A stretch of DNA of 64,000 nt from Alentia gelatinosa (taxonomy: Eukaryota > Annelida > Polychaeta > Phyllodocida > Polynoidae), in assembly GCA_950022655.1 (NCBI GenBank), contig OX465579.1:138145118-138209117 (forward strand), written 5' to 3'. A program made the translations under genes and the position numbers. Under the pieces are notes generated by a model that saw nothing but the letters and a program-made list of their open reading frames with translations, was not told the DNA's origin and did not search any database. Numbering within the stretch: position 1 is the stretch's first letter; each line of letters starts with the position of its first letter. Shown piece by piece: positions 12,587-26,500 of the stretch.

Positions 12587-12930
12587 GACCTGTTTCAGTA
12601 GTTTCGTGACATGTCTAGGTGGCGTCTGTGACACCATACAGACATATCAACACAAGTTGCGGCACTAAGGACAAGACAGACCCCAAACATGGTGTCTCTG
12701 GTTTCAAAAATATTAGACAATTTCACTCACTTCCCGCAGGAATTAAGCAATGAAACTTTAACATGGGTAAGGGATACATATAACCTATAATCGTTCCAAA
12801 TATAATATTTGACATCAACTGTGACATGCGTTTTGAAACCCGACAATTTGTTTACCGCTGTTGCTTGCAGTGTTGATGCCGCTGTTGATGTCTGTCTAGG
12901 CCTAATGTCACGAAACTACTGAAACAGGTC
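12587..12930. repeat. Inverted repeat pair, 26-bp perfect arms
   Basis: 12587-12612 reads GACCTGTTTCAGTAGTTTCG followed by TGACAT, and its exact reverse complement lies at 12905-12930. The 292-bp interior has no coding signal. Perfect arms around a short non-coding centre suggest a small non-autonomous element or its remnant. No clear target duplication was seen. Confidence 0.6.
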
Positions 12931-13235
12931 CCTGGTAGGCATCTGGGGGCGGTCTGTGTTGTCATATCATTGTGTCTATACCATAGTGCCACCTGTATAC
13001 ACATTGATAATATATACATCAAGAGACTGAAAATCCCACTGTTTATTATCCACCTAATACAAAGTGCCCATAGAAAACACATAGGGAGTTTGTATGGACA
13101 TACCCGGCGCATACGGATATGTTGTATGCTCCGGGTGGCGCATACGGAAAAAATAGTGCATATGGAAAAATAGTGCATAACTAAAATTAACTGATATCGG
13201 CATGTCACTTGTGCAGAAAAGGTGGATAATAAATA

Positions 13236-13376
13236 CAATATAGACTGGTTTCAGATAAAAGCGTTTGTATGCGACTCAGAGTTGACTCTACGCAATATCC
13301 TCGCATACGCTCAGATTTACTACGCGTCAACTCCTCGGAACATACGGCCGCTTGTATCTGAAACCAGTCAATATTG
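13236..13376. repeat. Short MITE-like palindrome
   Basis: The ends are near-perfect inverted copies of about 28 bp (CAATATAGACTGGTTTCAGA at the left, its complement at the right, two mismatches seen). The 141-bp length and lack of coding capacity fit a MITE. A GCATACG-type motif in it also occurs at 13100-13150 and in the palindrome at 23877-23995. Confidence 0.6.
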
Positions 13377-13399
13377 TGTATATATATAGAACACATTTA

Positions 13400-13960
13400 T
13401 ATGTATGAGCCAGTCGGTATTGGTGAGTCGGAATTGGTCAGTCCACATTGCTCACTAGGTTTTGGTTGGTCTGCATTGGTTAGTCAGTATTTGTCAGGCA
13501 GTATCGGTCAGGTCTGGCGGTATTGGTCGGTCAGTATTGGTATGTCTGTATCAGACAGTCAGGAACTGTCAGTAAGTATTGGTCAGTCACTTTTGATCAG
13601 TCTGCATCAGACAGTTGGAATTGGTCAGATGGAATAGATCAGTTGGCATCGGTCGGTTGGTATTGGTCAGTCTATATTAGTCAATTGGTCAGTCGGGATC
13701 AGGTAGTCAGTATGAATTATAAGTCGATATTCGTAATTCAGTATTGATCGGTCTGCATAAGCCTGTCAGTATTCGTAAGTGAGTATTGATCTGTCAGTAT
13801 CAGTCAGTCAGGATCAGTCGGTCAGTATTTGTCAGTATTTGTCAGTCAGTATTGATCAGCTGATATTAATCAGTCGGTATTGGTCAGTCGTAACACGGAC
13901 TTGAATGAATCGTAATCAGTCAGTCAGAATGAGTCAGTTGGTATTGTACAGTTTGTATAG
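13400..13960 (+). repeat. Degenerate minisatellite, GGTCAGTCGGTATT-like
   Basis: About 560 bp are built from loosely repeated words GGTCAGT, CAGTATT and GGTATTGGTCAG at an irregular spacing of 10-20 bp. Short open frames here are a by-product of the repeat. The array ends before 13970, about 600 bp upstream of the transporter start codon. Confidence 0.75.
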
Positions 13961-14562
13961 GTTGGGTGCCCGCAGGCCACAGGCATGGAGCCGGATACTA
14001 GTGTCAGTAAATACCGCTATATCCCGATATCTTTATATCACGTGACATGACAAGTGATCCTTAGTTTTTTTGTTATTTCACCTACAAAGATTAAATACAG
14101 TCTGTGAAAGCTTCGTATTGTATTGAGCCAATATTCTAATTCTATTCCAAATATTTTGTAAATGATGCTCCGAGTCAAATGGCCGATTCGTAGAATGACA
14201 GGCCGTTTCATAGAATGTCATAAACGTTTGTAGTTGGTTTACAGCTATTCATGTCAACTATTCAATTGGTATGTGTGCTGAATCATCTCCTAGCAAATCA
14301 AAGTGTCTTTTCTCTATAAATGGTAGCTGTAAACTTTATTTTGGACTCGATGAATAACGATCAACGCTTGTGCACTGGAATTACTCGTCGTGTCTAGACT
14401 TCTAGCTGTAAGCACTGCAATATATATATCAAAGTCAAATATATCTATTTTCAGAGAACTAGGAGGCAAGGCACAATCTACTAAGATACTACTCAAGTTA
14501 AGGTTAGAGGAAGGAGGAACGTACACCAGGTGGGAGGAGTTGGCCGTCTCGGGAGCGGAGAC

Positions 14563-17500
14563 ATGGCGACCAGACGTCCTGTGGAGACACCCGACGCCCC
14601 TCCGCTGCCGACAGACGGTGAGGACTCAGATGATGACCTCGCGCCACCCGTGCCGCCAGATGGCGGTTGGGGTTGGGTCGTTGTTGTTGGTTCTCTCTTC
14701 TGTAACATCATCGTCGATGGCGTATGCTTCACTTTCGGTATCTTCTACACCGAATTCCTCAATTACTTCCAAGAGAGTCGCGGCAAAACGGCTATTGTGG
14801 GGTCGTTGATTCCTGGCATGTACCTCGGTATGGGTGAGTATAGGAATTGTTGTCTAGCGAAATGGTTGGCAAAGGCAGTTAATAATTTGACAATTTTAAC
14901 ACATCTAGAACATATTTTTCACCAGTGACTCAGTGCGATAAAAGAAGTACTGATGTATACCACATTGGTTATTTTAAATTTACATCAGTCAAATTCAGGG
15001 TCATTTCATTCCCCAGTTTTCAAATCTCTGTTATAATGAGTTGTCAAATAATGACGGTTAGGCCACTCAAAAAAAAAAATTTGTTTCTCATCACCAAGCC
15101 ATGAAAAATATGACGAAGGCACTTTTTTTTTTTTTTTTTTTTCTTTTTGGATGGGTCAGAGATGGCTTTTGAAGTGTAATAATATGGACTTCAGACACTG
15201 GTTAGGCTACTTCATACAGGCCATACTCTGGCATAGAGACACTGTTATAGCCACACAGACACCCACAGACACCTACCTGACTGTCAAAGGCATCCCAACA
15301 CGCTTACAACAATTCCAACATGGTGGAATTGTTGGAGTGTGTCAGGACGCTTCCGACATGTTGGAGTGTGTCGGAGCGGGTCAGAAGGCTATCGTAGCAT
15401 GCTGCACTAGTGGAGGCAGGCTTCCGACAAGGGCTAAAGGTGGGCGTCCAACAACCACGACAAGGCTACGACAATGGCATTCCGACAAGGTCCACGACAG
15501 GCCTACGATTGGTGGACTTGTCGTAGCCTTGTCGTGGTTGGTGGACCCCAGTTCCCGACAAGAGTCTACGACAAGGCCATGACAGGCTGCGACTGGGAAG
15601 CTTGTCGGGGGCCTTCCGTCAAGGCTACAACAAAATCATATTCGATTTTTCCTACAGCTGGACCTTTGTCATGGATTGTCATGGCGTGTCTGGAGCGTCT
15701 GGGGTGTCCCAGGAGCGGGGTTTTACTCTAAAGGGGGGCGTCCACCAACCACGACAAGGCTACGACAATGGCATTCCGACAAGGTCCACGACAGGCCTAC
15801 GATTGGTGGACTTGTCGTAGCCTTGTCGCGGTTGGTGGACCCCAGTTCCCGACAAGAGTCTACGACAAGGCCATGACAGGCTGCGACTGGGAAGCTTGTC
15901 GGGGGCCTTCCGTCAAGGCTACAACAAAATCATATTCGATTTTTCCTACAGCTGGACCTTTGTCGTGGATTGTCATGGCGTGTCAGGAGCGTCTGGGGTG
16001 TCCCAGGAGCGGGGTTTTACTCTAAAGGGGGGCGTCCACCAACCACAACAAGGCTACAACAAGTGCCGACATGAAAGTTCCAATCGCAGCCTTGTCGCAG
16101 CCTTGTCGTGAGAAGAGCAGTGTCGGGACAGCATGGCGGGTATGTCGTAGACGTTCCTGGTTGCCGTAAAAAAGGCGCCCATGGTTCCGACACACTACGA
16201 CAGTGATATCGAGGAATCCACAACACTCCACGACAGAGGTCCAGTCATGGCAAAAATTGAACATGTTCGATATTCATGTCGTGGCCTTTGTCGTAGCCTC
16301 TTGTCGGGAACTGGGGTCCACCAACACAGCCGTGTCATGGTGTGTCGGGAGCGTGTGGGGTGTCCCAAGAGCGGGGTTTTACTCTAAAGGGGGGCGTCCA
16401 CCAACCACGACAAGGCTACGACAAGTGCCGACATGAAAGTGCCAATCGCAGCCTTGTCGCAGCCTTGTCGTGAGAAGAGCAGGGTTGGGACAGCGGTGTC
16501 CTGGCGTGTCGTAGACGTTGCTGGTTGCCATTAAAAAGGCGCCCATGGTTCCGACACACTATGACAGTGATAACGAGGAATCCACAACACTCAACGCCAA
16601 AGGTCTAGTCATAGCAAAAATCGAAGATGTTTGATATTGCCGTAGCCTTGTCGGAAGGCCCCCGACAAGCTTCATGTCGCAGCCTGTCATGGCCTTGTTG
16701 TAGCCCCTTGTCGGGAACTGGGGTCCACCAACACAGCAGTGTCATGGCGTATCGGGAGCGTGTGGGGTGTCCCAGGAGCGGGGTTTTACTCTAAAGGGGG
16801 GCGTCCACCAACCACGACAAGGTTACGACAAGTGCCGACATGAAAGTGCCAATCGCAGCCTTGTCGTGAGAAGAGCAGGGTTGGGACAGCGGTGTCCTGG
16901 CGTGTCGTAGACGTTGCTGGTTGCCATTAAAAAGGCGCTTATGGTTCCGACACACTACGACAGTGATAACGAGGAATCCACAACACTCCACGCCAAAGGT
17001 CTAGTCATAGCAAAAATCGAACATGTTCGATACTGTCATAGCCTTGTCGGAAGGCCCCCGACAAGCTTTATGTCACAGCCTGTCGTGGCCTTGTTGTAGC
17101 CTCTTGTCGGGAACTGGGGTCCACCAACCACGACAAGGTTACGACAAGGCTTCCAATTCTAGAGCTGTGGTGGACCTTGTCGGAAAGCCATTGTCGTAGC
17201 CTTATCGTGGTTGGTGGATGCCCCCCTTAATTGGTTACATGACACCACTTGATGCATCACTTTTGCCAACCATATAACCACATTGAATGCATTTCTTACA
17301 TCAGGAGCTTTAATTTGATACCAAATACTCATATTTTTCATGATTTCTATCAATGTTTCATCTCATCTATGAAAAAAAAAAAAATCTTCTAAAAACGTTT
17401 TTGCTGACGCGCGCGGTGATGAGAAACAAGTTTTTTTTAAAAGTGGCCTTACCAGTTTATTTTATCAAATCTATTGTAATCTAAACACCTCCAGTATCGA

Positions 17501-20500
17501 AAGTGTTCATATATGAAAAAGAAATCGGAATAGTGGATCGGTCAATCCAACCTTTTTGAAAAAAAAACAGAAAAAAATGGATGATGTGTTTTTTTGCATG
17601 GTCCTCTCCTAGGTCCGGTGGTAAGCGCATTGGCTAACAGGTACGGATGCCGGGTAGTTACCATGTTTGGAGCTGTCATGGCCTGTGCTTCCTTCTTCGC
17701 TTCCACATTTTCCCCCAACGTGAACGTTCTCATCTTTACATACGGCATCTGCGGAGGTATGCACCACTCTCTTTAGCCATGACGTAACAAATAAAGCAAA
17801 GAGCCCTCAATTTGTATAAGTGCCCTCATGGTAACAGGTATACTTGGTCTTTTTAGTAATTGTTCTAGGGCTTCAGGTAAGCTCTGTTCTGTCAGAGTGA
17901 ACACACAGTATTGTTTATTATGGAATTTAGTCATTAGATTTTATTCGGTAAATATATGCACATTATTCACCGTATATGTTGACCTATTATCTACATATGT
18001 ATCTTTTATTCCCGACCCAAATGCTTCTTCTGGTATCCCAGTATGGTCCAATATGACACTGCCAGAACTAATCCAATCCCTTTTACCTATCATTGGCATA
18101 GAGAATGATTAGAAACAAAATTGAAAATTGTTTTAACGATATTGTTATTATATTCTTAGGAAACTGATCTAAAACAAACTGTTGTCTGCAGTGCCACCCA
18201 TCTAATGCATTTCTTTAGGTATTGGATTTGGCCTCATGTACCTGCCTGCTATTGTGATCGTGGGGTTTTACTTCGACAAGAAAAGAGCATTTGCTACTGG
18301 CCTTGCCGTTTGCGGTTCTGGTATTGGCACATTTCTCTTTGCACCATTTGGCAGGTATGTCTGTTACCTCCTTATTTTTTCTTTTATAATCCATATTTTA
18401 TTCGGAATGTAAAAGAAAATTAAAGAACGAAGGTTAGATCATTGTATATCATGCAATGGAGGGGTATGATTGTTTATTTTGCCCATACCTTTTGTTACTG
18501 TTGAGATTTCTATTCACTAGCTCACATCGCAGCATAATGAGGTTTTTACAGGGATGAATAGACCAAATGAAATACTTCTTGCTGCTTTCTGAACATTAAG
18601 AGAAAGATTTTGTCCTGGCAATATTCCCACAGAACACTCAATCTTAGGTTTGAAAATAAATTTATTTGCAAAATGGTTATAAGGAGGCGCATACAACATG
18701 ATGTCTTGGGGGAAATATTATGATATAACTATACGTTCGATATTGCAGGTATCTGCTTGACAATTACGGCTGGCAGGGTGGTTATTGGATCATCTCAGGG
18801 ATAATCCTAAACGGAGCTGTGTGTGGAGCTCTATTCCGCCCCCTGAAGGCCGTCTCGTTGAAGCGTCTCAAACCGAAACAGCTGCGAGAACTGCGCGAGA
18901 CTCCGCGTGGTTTGATCATTGAGCGTATCATCGAGGAGAAGAAACGGAACCGCACCATCTCCACAGGGTCCCTAGATGGTTGTGTCATCACCCGAGATAA
19001 CACGCTCATCAGGGATCCCGAGAAAATCAGCAAGATAAAGAACATCAAGCTGGGCCGTCTGGAAGAGGAAGAAGAGGAAGAGGAGGCTCCCTCTGTCCCC
19101 AAAGTACTCCCCAATAGGGCCCTTGCAGGACTCAAAGCCGAGGACCGTGCTTTCCGCCCACCTGCCCCGCTGCCCACTGAGAAGTCAAGTGAGCAGATCA
19201 GAAAGGCAAAGAATCTACAGTTGCATAATCCAGTTGATGAGTCAGTGGACCAGAGGGACAGCTCAGCTGCAGTGACAAAGTCCTTGACTCTCCTCTCCTC
19301 CCAAGAGGTTCCCACGGTTCGTGGCCGTGCGTTTTCTGAGAGTCGAAAGGCGAACATTGTGCAACGAGTTGGAATCAGAGAGCCACTTACTGATTCCACG
19401 AGAAGTATCAAAATTAACATCTCATCTTCTGACTTGAAGGCCAAGGAGGTTGCTCGGCCTCTCAACAGGTAACTTTTGTTCGTATATTCATGGGTACCTT
19501 ATTGCTTTGGTTTCGTATCTAACTTCTTGGTTTATTTGTAAGATACATCTCCCAGATGTATTAGAGAGTCCAGAGCTGGGGACTCAAAGTGCAGGACCCT
19601 TCGCAATGCCGAAGTATGAAACAATAGTATCTCTTGTGTACCCTGACCAACAACTCATGTACTGTCAGTAAATTATAGAAGGACCTGAAAAAAGACCTGG
19701 CTGACTTTCGAAACGCCCTGTTTATGAGCTCACCAAGTGTTACTGCTTGATCAACATTTGCTAGACAATAGTATTCTTCCTGTGACAATATTGACCCAAC
19801 CTTCTGATCTTTGCACTGGGTCATAGGATTCTATTATCGTTTCCATAAGATCTCTGAGATTCTGCATACATGTTCTTTATACGACGTTGTGTCCTAATCA
19901 TCATTTCCTTTTTGTGTTGTGTATTTAAAGGGGATCAATATTTCTCATTCTGTTAAGGTCACACACAATACCATTGCATGTGTGCAAGCTATAGGACCAC
20001 ACTTTGATTGTTTCTGAATGTAACGTTATAGCAAAGATATCTTTCTCACCATGTCCATAAAATGCAGGAATGTAGATTGCCAAAGTTGCCTATATCCCAT
20101 TATAGACTCCAGAATGATGGTGCATAATATACCTCACTTCAGGTATGAAACAACAAATTTGATATTTTGATGAGTAATGTTCAGTCCACTTATCTTTCTG
20201 ACCAAGCGTATTTCAATATCACGAACACTGGCTTCACCAAGCATTCTACCCGCAGGCGAGCACTGAGACTGTTGTAGAAATCATCAATTGCCGTTCATAG
20301 TGATGTCACCATTGTTGTATGATCAGCTAAAAGAGTATTGCCCACAAGGTAACTGCTTGTTGCACCCATTGTTTACTAGACATTTGCTTTTATGATTTAG
20401 CTTTTAGCACTCCTCAGCAAAGTTTCTTGGTGGCTTGATGATTATGATCAGATGAGTGTTTGGCCAGATATTAGGAATATGTGTATCCAGAGACGTCAAG

Positions 20501-23500
20501 GATCGGTAAAAATTGTTATGGACTAATAGCTGCATTTATGAATGTTTTGAAAAGTGAATTCCGGGTTGGGGCCAAAGGGTCCCAGACTATAATGGACTAC
20601 CTTAGGCATTTTTCATGCCACATCACACCGGGACATGAAGCATGAATATCATGCCTCAAGGCATCATTTCTCTTAAATCTATGAAATTGTTTTTGATTAC
20701 CAATAATCTCACGTAATGGAATAATGAAATTATCCAACATCCAAACATCCAACATCCAAAATTGTATTGTTGTTCTCTTATAGAAAGGACATATTCTACA
20801 CTGGTAGCGTGACTAGTCTGCGTGAGTACCAAGCAAATCCAGACATGGCATCATATATAGCCAGCCACACCAGCATAGCACCACAACAGGTTCAAGAGAC
20901 GTAAGTACTTTAAGCATTAGGTATGCCTGCACTTAGTTCAATATGAAAGATTACTAGTGAAAAGCAAAGTACACTGCAAAGGCCATACTAAACAGCGACC
21001 CCAATATCTACACTAGTCCCGACTTTTCCCGATGACTTTAATGCCCGTGCATACGACAGTTCCTGGGAAAACCTTATCATTCATATCATAAATCATGTTA
21101 AGATAGTAAACAATTGCTGTTATCCTCTATTCACATTTTTTCATACAAATTTGTCGGACTTTTTACATAGATATCTGTTGTAAATTAAATTCCGTGCCTT
21201 ATCTAATCTCTTGAGGCCCTCTGGTTGATTTAAAAGAATATTACTCTCCCATCCTGATCCTTACTGCAAACAGAGGAGGATTGTGGTTGGAGAGTGATTT
21301 CTGCAAGAACTAATCCTTTTGACATGTTGAGGCAGGCGACATACTTCCGGTTTCCTGGGGAGGATTGCCGTGAACATGGAGGCTTCCATAGGTGGCGACC
21401 ATTTTGAATTGTACTGATACAGGGCTTGGGCAGCCGAATCAAAGTATGAGTAATCTCGCCTGCTTCATTAAAAACATATATGAATCGCTTGTCTACTTAA
21501 GCTGCTATTAGGAAATACCAGATTTAGCCTGCAAACAATGGCAGTGGATTCTTCAGGAATATTCGATCAGAATATATTAGTGGAAGTCAGCAGCAGTATT
21601 GGGCGGAAAGGCAGTTGTGCAAGCATGACATTGCTTTCCCAAAAACCTGATATATCATTTCCCATCATTCTAATCATTTAAGCGGTTGATCATTGAGGCA
21701 AGCTTGTCTGTACACCATTAGCACGTAATTCAAGCTGGCCGGATACCAAACGTTCAGCTTATGTCTATATTACGCTTTGTCTTGTAATCAACAGTTTGTG
21801 CTTTCACCTTTTTGGATGTGTATTGAGAGATATCATTTCTTATTATTGTGTATTGTGCAGATCGACTGGGTGTTGCGCCTCGTTATGCAGTGTCTTAAAG
21901 ACAATGCTGGACTTCAGCCTCCTCAAAAGTCCCACCTTTCTGCTGCTTTGCATCACAAGTGTGCTCGCCATGATAGGTGAGGCTTACTCATTCGTAATAG
22001 ACACAATTTATCCTTATTTATTCATGGGACATATATGTGTAAATGATTCTATTAAATATTGTAATATATTAGGATATGTTTAAACTAGCTGCCAGTGTAC
22101 CTGCTGAAAAATCATATAACTTGCTTTTCTGATTAACAAGTAATAGGCAGAATTTCAGGTTGGATACATTTTACAACAGCATAGGGGTAGGATTAAAAAG
22201 AAAAGGGATGTGCCTTTGAAGAGGACCGATCAGGTGCCGTTTAACAAAGTTTTTCAACTCTGCTGAAATACCTGGGTGCCAAAGCTCAACATTGGCGGGA
22301 AAGATAACGGCTGTGAAGTTGACCCATAACTGCGTATCTAAACTGTGATTGAGTACACAATTTATGAATATAAACTGCGCGAGTGCTATCAGATGAGGCC
22401 CAGAAGTATGATGAAAGGATGGTAAGGGGTGTAGGGGGCCGGTTGAGAGGCTGAACTCACGGTCGATAAAAATCACCTTGTGTATCGGGATTATTCGATT
22501 CCTTTACCCTATCTAGCTTTAAACTCATGGGCAACAGGTATGGAATCATGTGCAGTATATACATATGATCGCAAAGTTATTACCAAGGTAAACATCATTC
22601 TAGCATTCTAGTCCGTGATTCTCGTGAGTGTAGACCCATACACACACCACTAGATTCGAGTAGTGCCACATCGCCCTGCATCTATACATTTAAAGAATGC
22701 TATTAAGACTAATGTGAAAAAGGATGTCTGAAGCAATGGTAAAACATCTATATTGATTTCTTTTTCTGTAGAAATCAGTTTTGCTAGGAGCTCTTATTTG
22801 TAGCGTCATGAAACGTTTGGCCATAAGCATGATTGTCAATTTGAAGGTTGATAAGAAGCGTGTGAAGAAGATAAGAAGGTGATGAGATAAGGTTTGTAGA
22901 TATTGTATTATGTTAAAGCCTAATTAGATAAAATGTTACTTTTGCTTCACACAATGCTAGCTGAAAAAATAGATCAGTGAATCCGTATCATTAAACACAC
23001 TAAGGATAATTAAATACACTAAGGATACACATATATACAGGGCACAAGCTTGAATTTACACATTTTAATTCGTCCATATTGGTACGCTGGTTCCCGGGTC
23101 ATCCGCCAGTGGGGCTCGGCGGAATTAGAAGCCAGTAGCCAGCGGCGTACACAGGCGGGAACCAGCCAACCATATTGGTTGCCAGCGTAAAATTACCCCA
23201 ACATCCGCCCCCTCCACCATCCCTGCAATTTAAGCAGCTTTGCATAGAATTTGCATATAAAGTGGAAAACACAATACGATTTAGTTTCAAATGTTTAACT
23301 TCCTCAATCGTAAGCTAGTCTTAACATATCTCAGACGAATATGCACAGAGCATCGACCATCACAGCGTGATACCAGAAAGGAGTAAAGACCAATGCACAT
23401 CTACCGATTTCGGAACATCTTTGTCGGCGACAAAGGAACGGTACTTCGTCTCTTGAACGGTACTTTGACCCTTGCCTAGGTGCCCTACACGTACCGACTA

Positions 23501-26500
23501 CCGTTAGGATGTACTCGTACCGTTCCTTTGTCTCCGACAAAGGTACATCAATGTTCCGAAATCGGTAGATGTGCTTTGGGCTTAATGAATTCTGTGTTTT
23601 ATGATATTTTATCCTACCCCTAATATAAAATCCCATAGGCTTAACATTGACTTTCCGTATGCGCCCGTATGTCGCATACGGATAAAAAATCGCTCCTAGG
23701 AGCGTACAAAAAATGGATCAATCAGAGATCAGCAGCTGAAAGTAGTTCCAAGCGCCTTCAGAGCAGCAAGGAGAGCTATATGGAGGACTTCAGAAAGTTT
23801 TTATCGTGTTTTTTGTTATTATCCTCACATAAAAATATCGTTCACAGGGGGTAGGATAAAATCAAAACCTTATTCGTTTTAATCTGGGCTCCCGTATGCG
23901 ACTCCTGGAGTTTTGGCTCCAGATATCACAAGGCGGAGCCGAGTGATATCACTACGCAAACTCCAGTCGTCGCATACGGGAGCCTAGATTAAAACTCATC
24001 CGGTTTTACGATAATACCCCTCCCACCGTGTTACAGGTCTAGTTCTTGGTCAACTTGGGGGCACTAATCTGCGAGGCCCAACATCTGACCACATTATCTG
24101 TTTGTGGCACCCCCAATAACTCCTCGCGCATTAAATATGCTATTACGGTCTTATATCGGTATAGCCCATGGGGCTATTTCTTAAACTCCGATTGCTTGAT
24201 TCATCTGTCCCGATTTCGGAACATAGGACTGCAATTCATCGGCAACAAAGGTAGATGTCAATGGGGGGTATTTTCGGATCAAATATCTGGAGAGGGCAAA
24301 TTTCTGGAGAGGGGTACCATACTAACCGACTCCCTTCCATGGCCTCGCCTATACTTACGATTGTTCTTTTGTCAAGAACGAAACATTTGTGTTCCAAAAT
24401 CATACAATGCGTTATGGCCTTAATGGCTCGGTTCCACCGGGTAATAGAATTCCGCAACCCGGCAGCTGACCACCGCCAACTTGTGGAATGTGGTTATCTG
24501 CTGTTGGGGGGTGTAGCGGGGTCCGATAACCCACGTATGGAGCAGCTCTTTCCCTAGAATTGGATCACCCCCTGACCTCGTAGCGATGTTGTCCTGCCCG
24601 TCGGGTCTGTGAGGGTAGGAGACAAGTTTATCACTTGTTCACAGGCTGTCATCGGTTAGTCAATTGTTCTAGGTTGGGCGCTAGTCCGCCAGGAATGCCT
24701 CCTGGTATATGTGGGTTACTGATGTTTCTCCCGCCGCCCGAAGAAAGCTGTTGAGGCAGCTTTTGTCAGCCTCCTACTTCAGTCTCTGTCTCTCTATGTG
24801 TCTTACTATTGAAGAAATTTCAATAAATGCTTCTTCAATCCTTTCTAAAGTTTATAACTATAAGTTTATAAAAGTTTCTTCCAGACCTCCTTCCCAACCT
24901 ACTTCCCGACCTCTCTCCCGACCTCCCTCTCGACCTCCTTCCCTCCAGACCTCCTTCCTGACTCCAGACCTCCTTCCAGCCCTCTCTCCAGACCTCTCGA
25001 CCTCCAGACCTCCCTCCTGACCTCCCTCCAGACCTCCCTCTGGACCTCCCTCAAGACCTCCCTCAAGACCTCCTTCCCGACCTCCCTCATGGACTCCACT
25101 GGACCTCCCTCTAGACCTCCCTCCTGACCTCCCTCTGGACCTCTCACTGCACCTCCCTCCTGACATCTTTTCACAATTTGGTGGGGACACTGGCGAGGTT
25201 ACCTTGATACCCCCACCCCCTACACTACATTCCTCTTTGACCATGCAGGGTGCAGATTGCTGCACCAGTGGGCTATAAACCTATATATGATAGCGCAGCA
25301 GTCAATAACAGCCCGACTACGGCTGGCCAGCTGTTTAGGAGAAATAGGTGGAGGACCACTGTGTCAATGTCGGGGCCAACATGGACTGATGTCGCACCAG
25401 ATGACTAGATGAAAGCTGATAGGAGACTGTTGGTACCAACTTTGGTGGAACCAGCCTTTTAAGAGGTGTCTACCTACTACGATTTCGCTCCTCATAGAGT
25501 TGCTTTCCTAGAGCTCGGCGTCAATTAGTAAGTGTTTGTTGCCGACATCTACAATACGTGAAGATGCGCTACGATGAAAAGATGTTAATCGTAGGGTGTT
25601 AACGATATCCAAGCAAGTGAAATACTTCAACAAAAATTGTCAACTTTGCAGGTCCGGTGTACATAATGATACTGCACTGCAAATTTGGTGTCGATTGATA
25701 AGAGCTAAGGGTCTCACAACAATGATTCCATAGTTTAGCTTAAAACTGAGTTTTTATTGTCTGAAAAAGAATATGATATTTTTATGTATATTAAAAGTCT
25801 ACTATAACAATACATTTATTCTGGAACTCTAACCAATTTTAAATATGCTACCTCAAGCCCTGTATCAATGCACTGGATGAATCATGAGGTCTAAATTGTC
25901 CATGCTGATCTACCAAATCCTATATTTCTGTCCGCACTGACGACCACAAGATGTACACAACACGCTCGGGGACTGCCCAGCAAGCAGATCCACGAATCGT
26001 AGCGGCAGACACAGTGGGTTTACTCCTGCGGTGTGTTGGACGTTGGCTGGACTAATGTGCAAGTCAAGTTCTCTGTTCATTTGATACGCCATGCACCAAG
26101 CATACCTCCACACACTGCGCTGCTCAGGCTGTGCAAAACCCAGTAATCAGGCGGAGCTCTGCGCCGACACAGGCTTTGTACTGGAATGATGAGCGCTCAT
26201 CAAATATCTGCTGAATTCTGAATTAAACTGAACAGTGAAGGTAAATAAAGATAAGGCTTGATGTTATGAATGTGTATAGCTGACTCTGGGGGTAGGATTT
26301 CACCAAGAGTACATAAACTGTCTGAATTGTCGGTCTCCACTGGCTGGATAGCTTCTCGTGGGGACCACCAGCTCTATGTTGACAGAGTGTGTCGCGGTGC
26401 ATGCGAGTGAGCTGTCAATGCAGACCCCAGGAAAGCTCACTGCATCATTAGCATTCTGAATGTGTATAGAAAGTTGGCCAGTCGGCTGAAAATGAATCAG

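Larger units (their letters stand above)
10601..14480. other. Intergenic stretch upstream of the transporter gene
   Basis: No protein gene is recognised. The region holds a 26-bp perfect inverted repeat pair (12587-12612 and 12905-12930), a 141-bp MITE-like palindrome (13236-13376), a degenerate minisatellite (about 13400-13960) and AT-rich unique sequence. The last 100-200 bp should contain the promoter or 5' untranslated region of the transporter gene. A TTTTCAG at 14448-14454 could be the acceptor of a coding-leader exon. Confidence 0.45.

Noticed and set aside
15151..17099. Several repeated open frames (for example 15474-15731 and 15768-16025)
   Set aside because: They are duplicates created by the 294-bp tandem unit of the fold-back element and show no domain.
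18782..19465. 227-codon open frame on the minus strand opposite transporter exon 4
   Set aside because: It is fully antisense to a well-supported coding exon with correct splice phases. The open frame follows from the exon's codon composition and has no family motif.
24858..25265. Gly/Glu/Arg-rich open frames on the minus strand
   Set aside because: They are translations of the pyrimidine/purine minisatellite in any frame, not genes.
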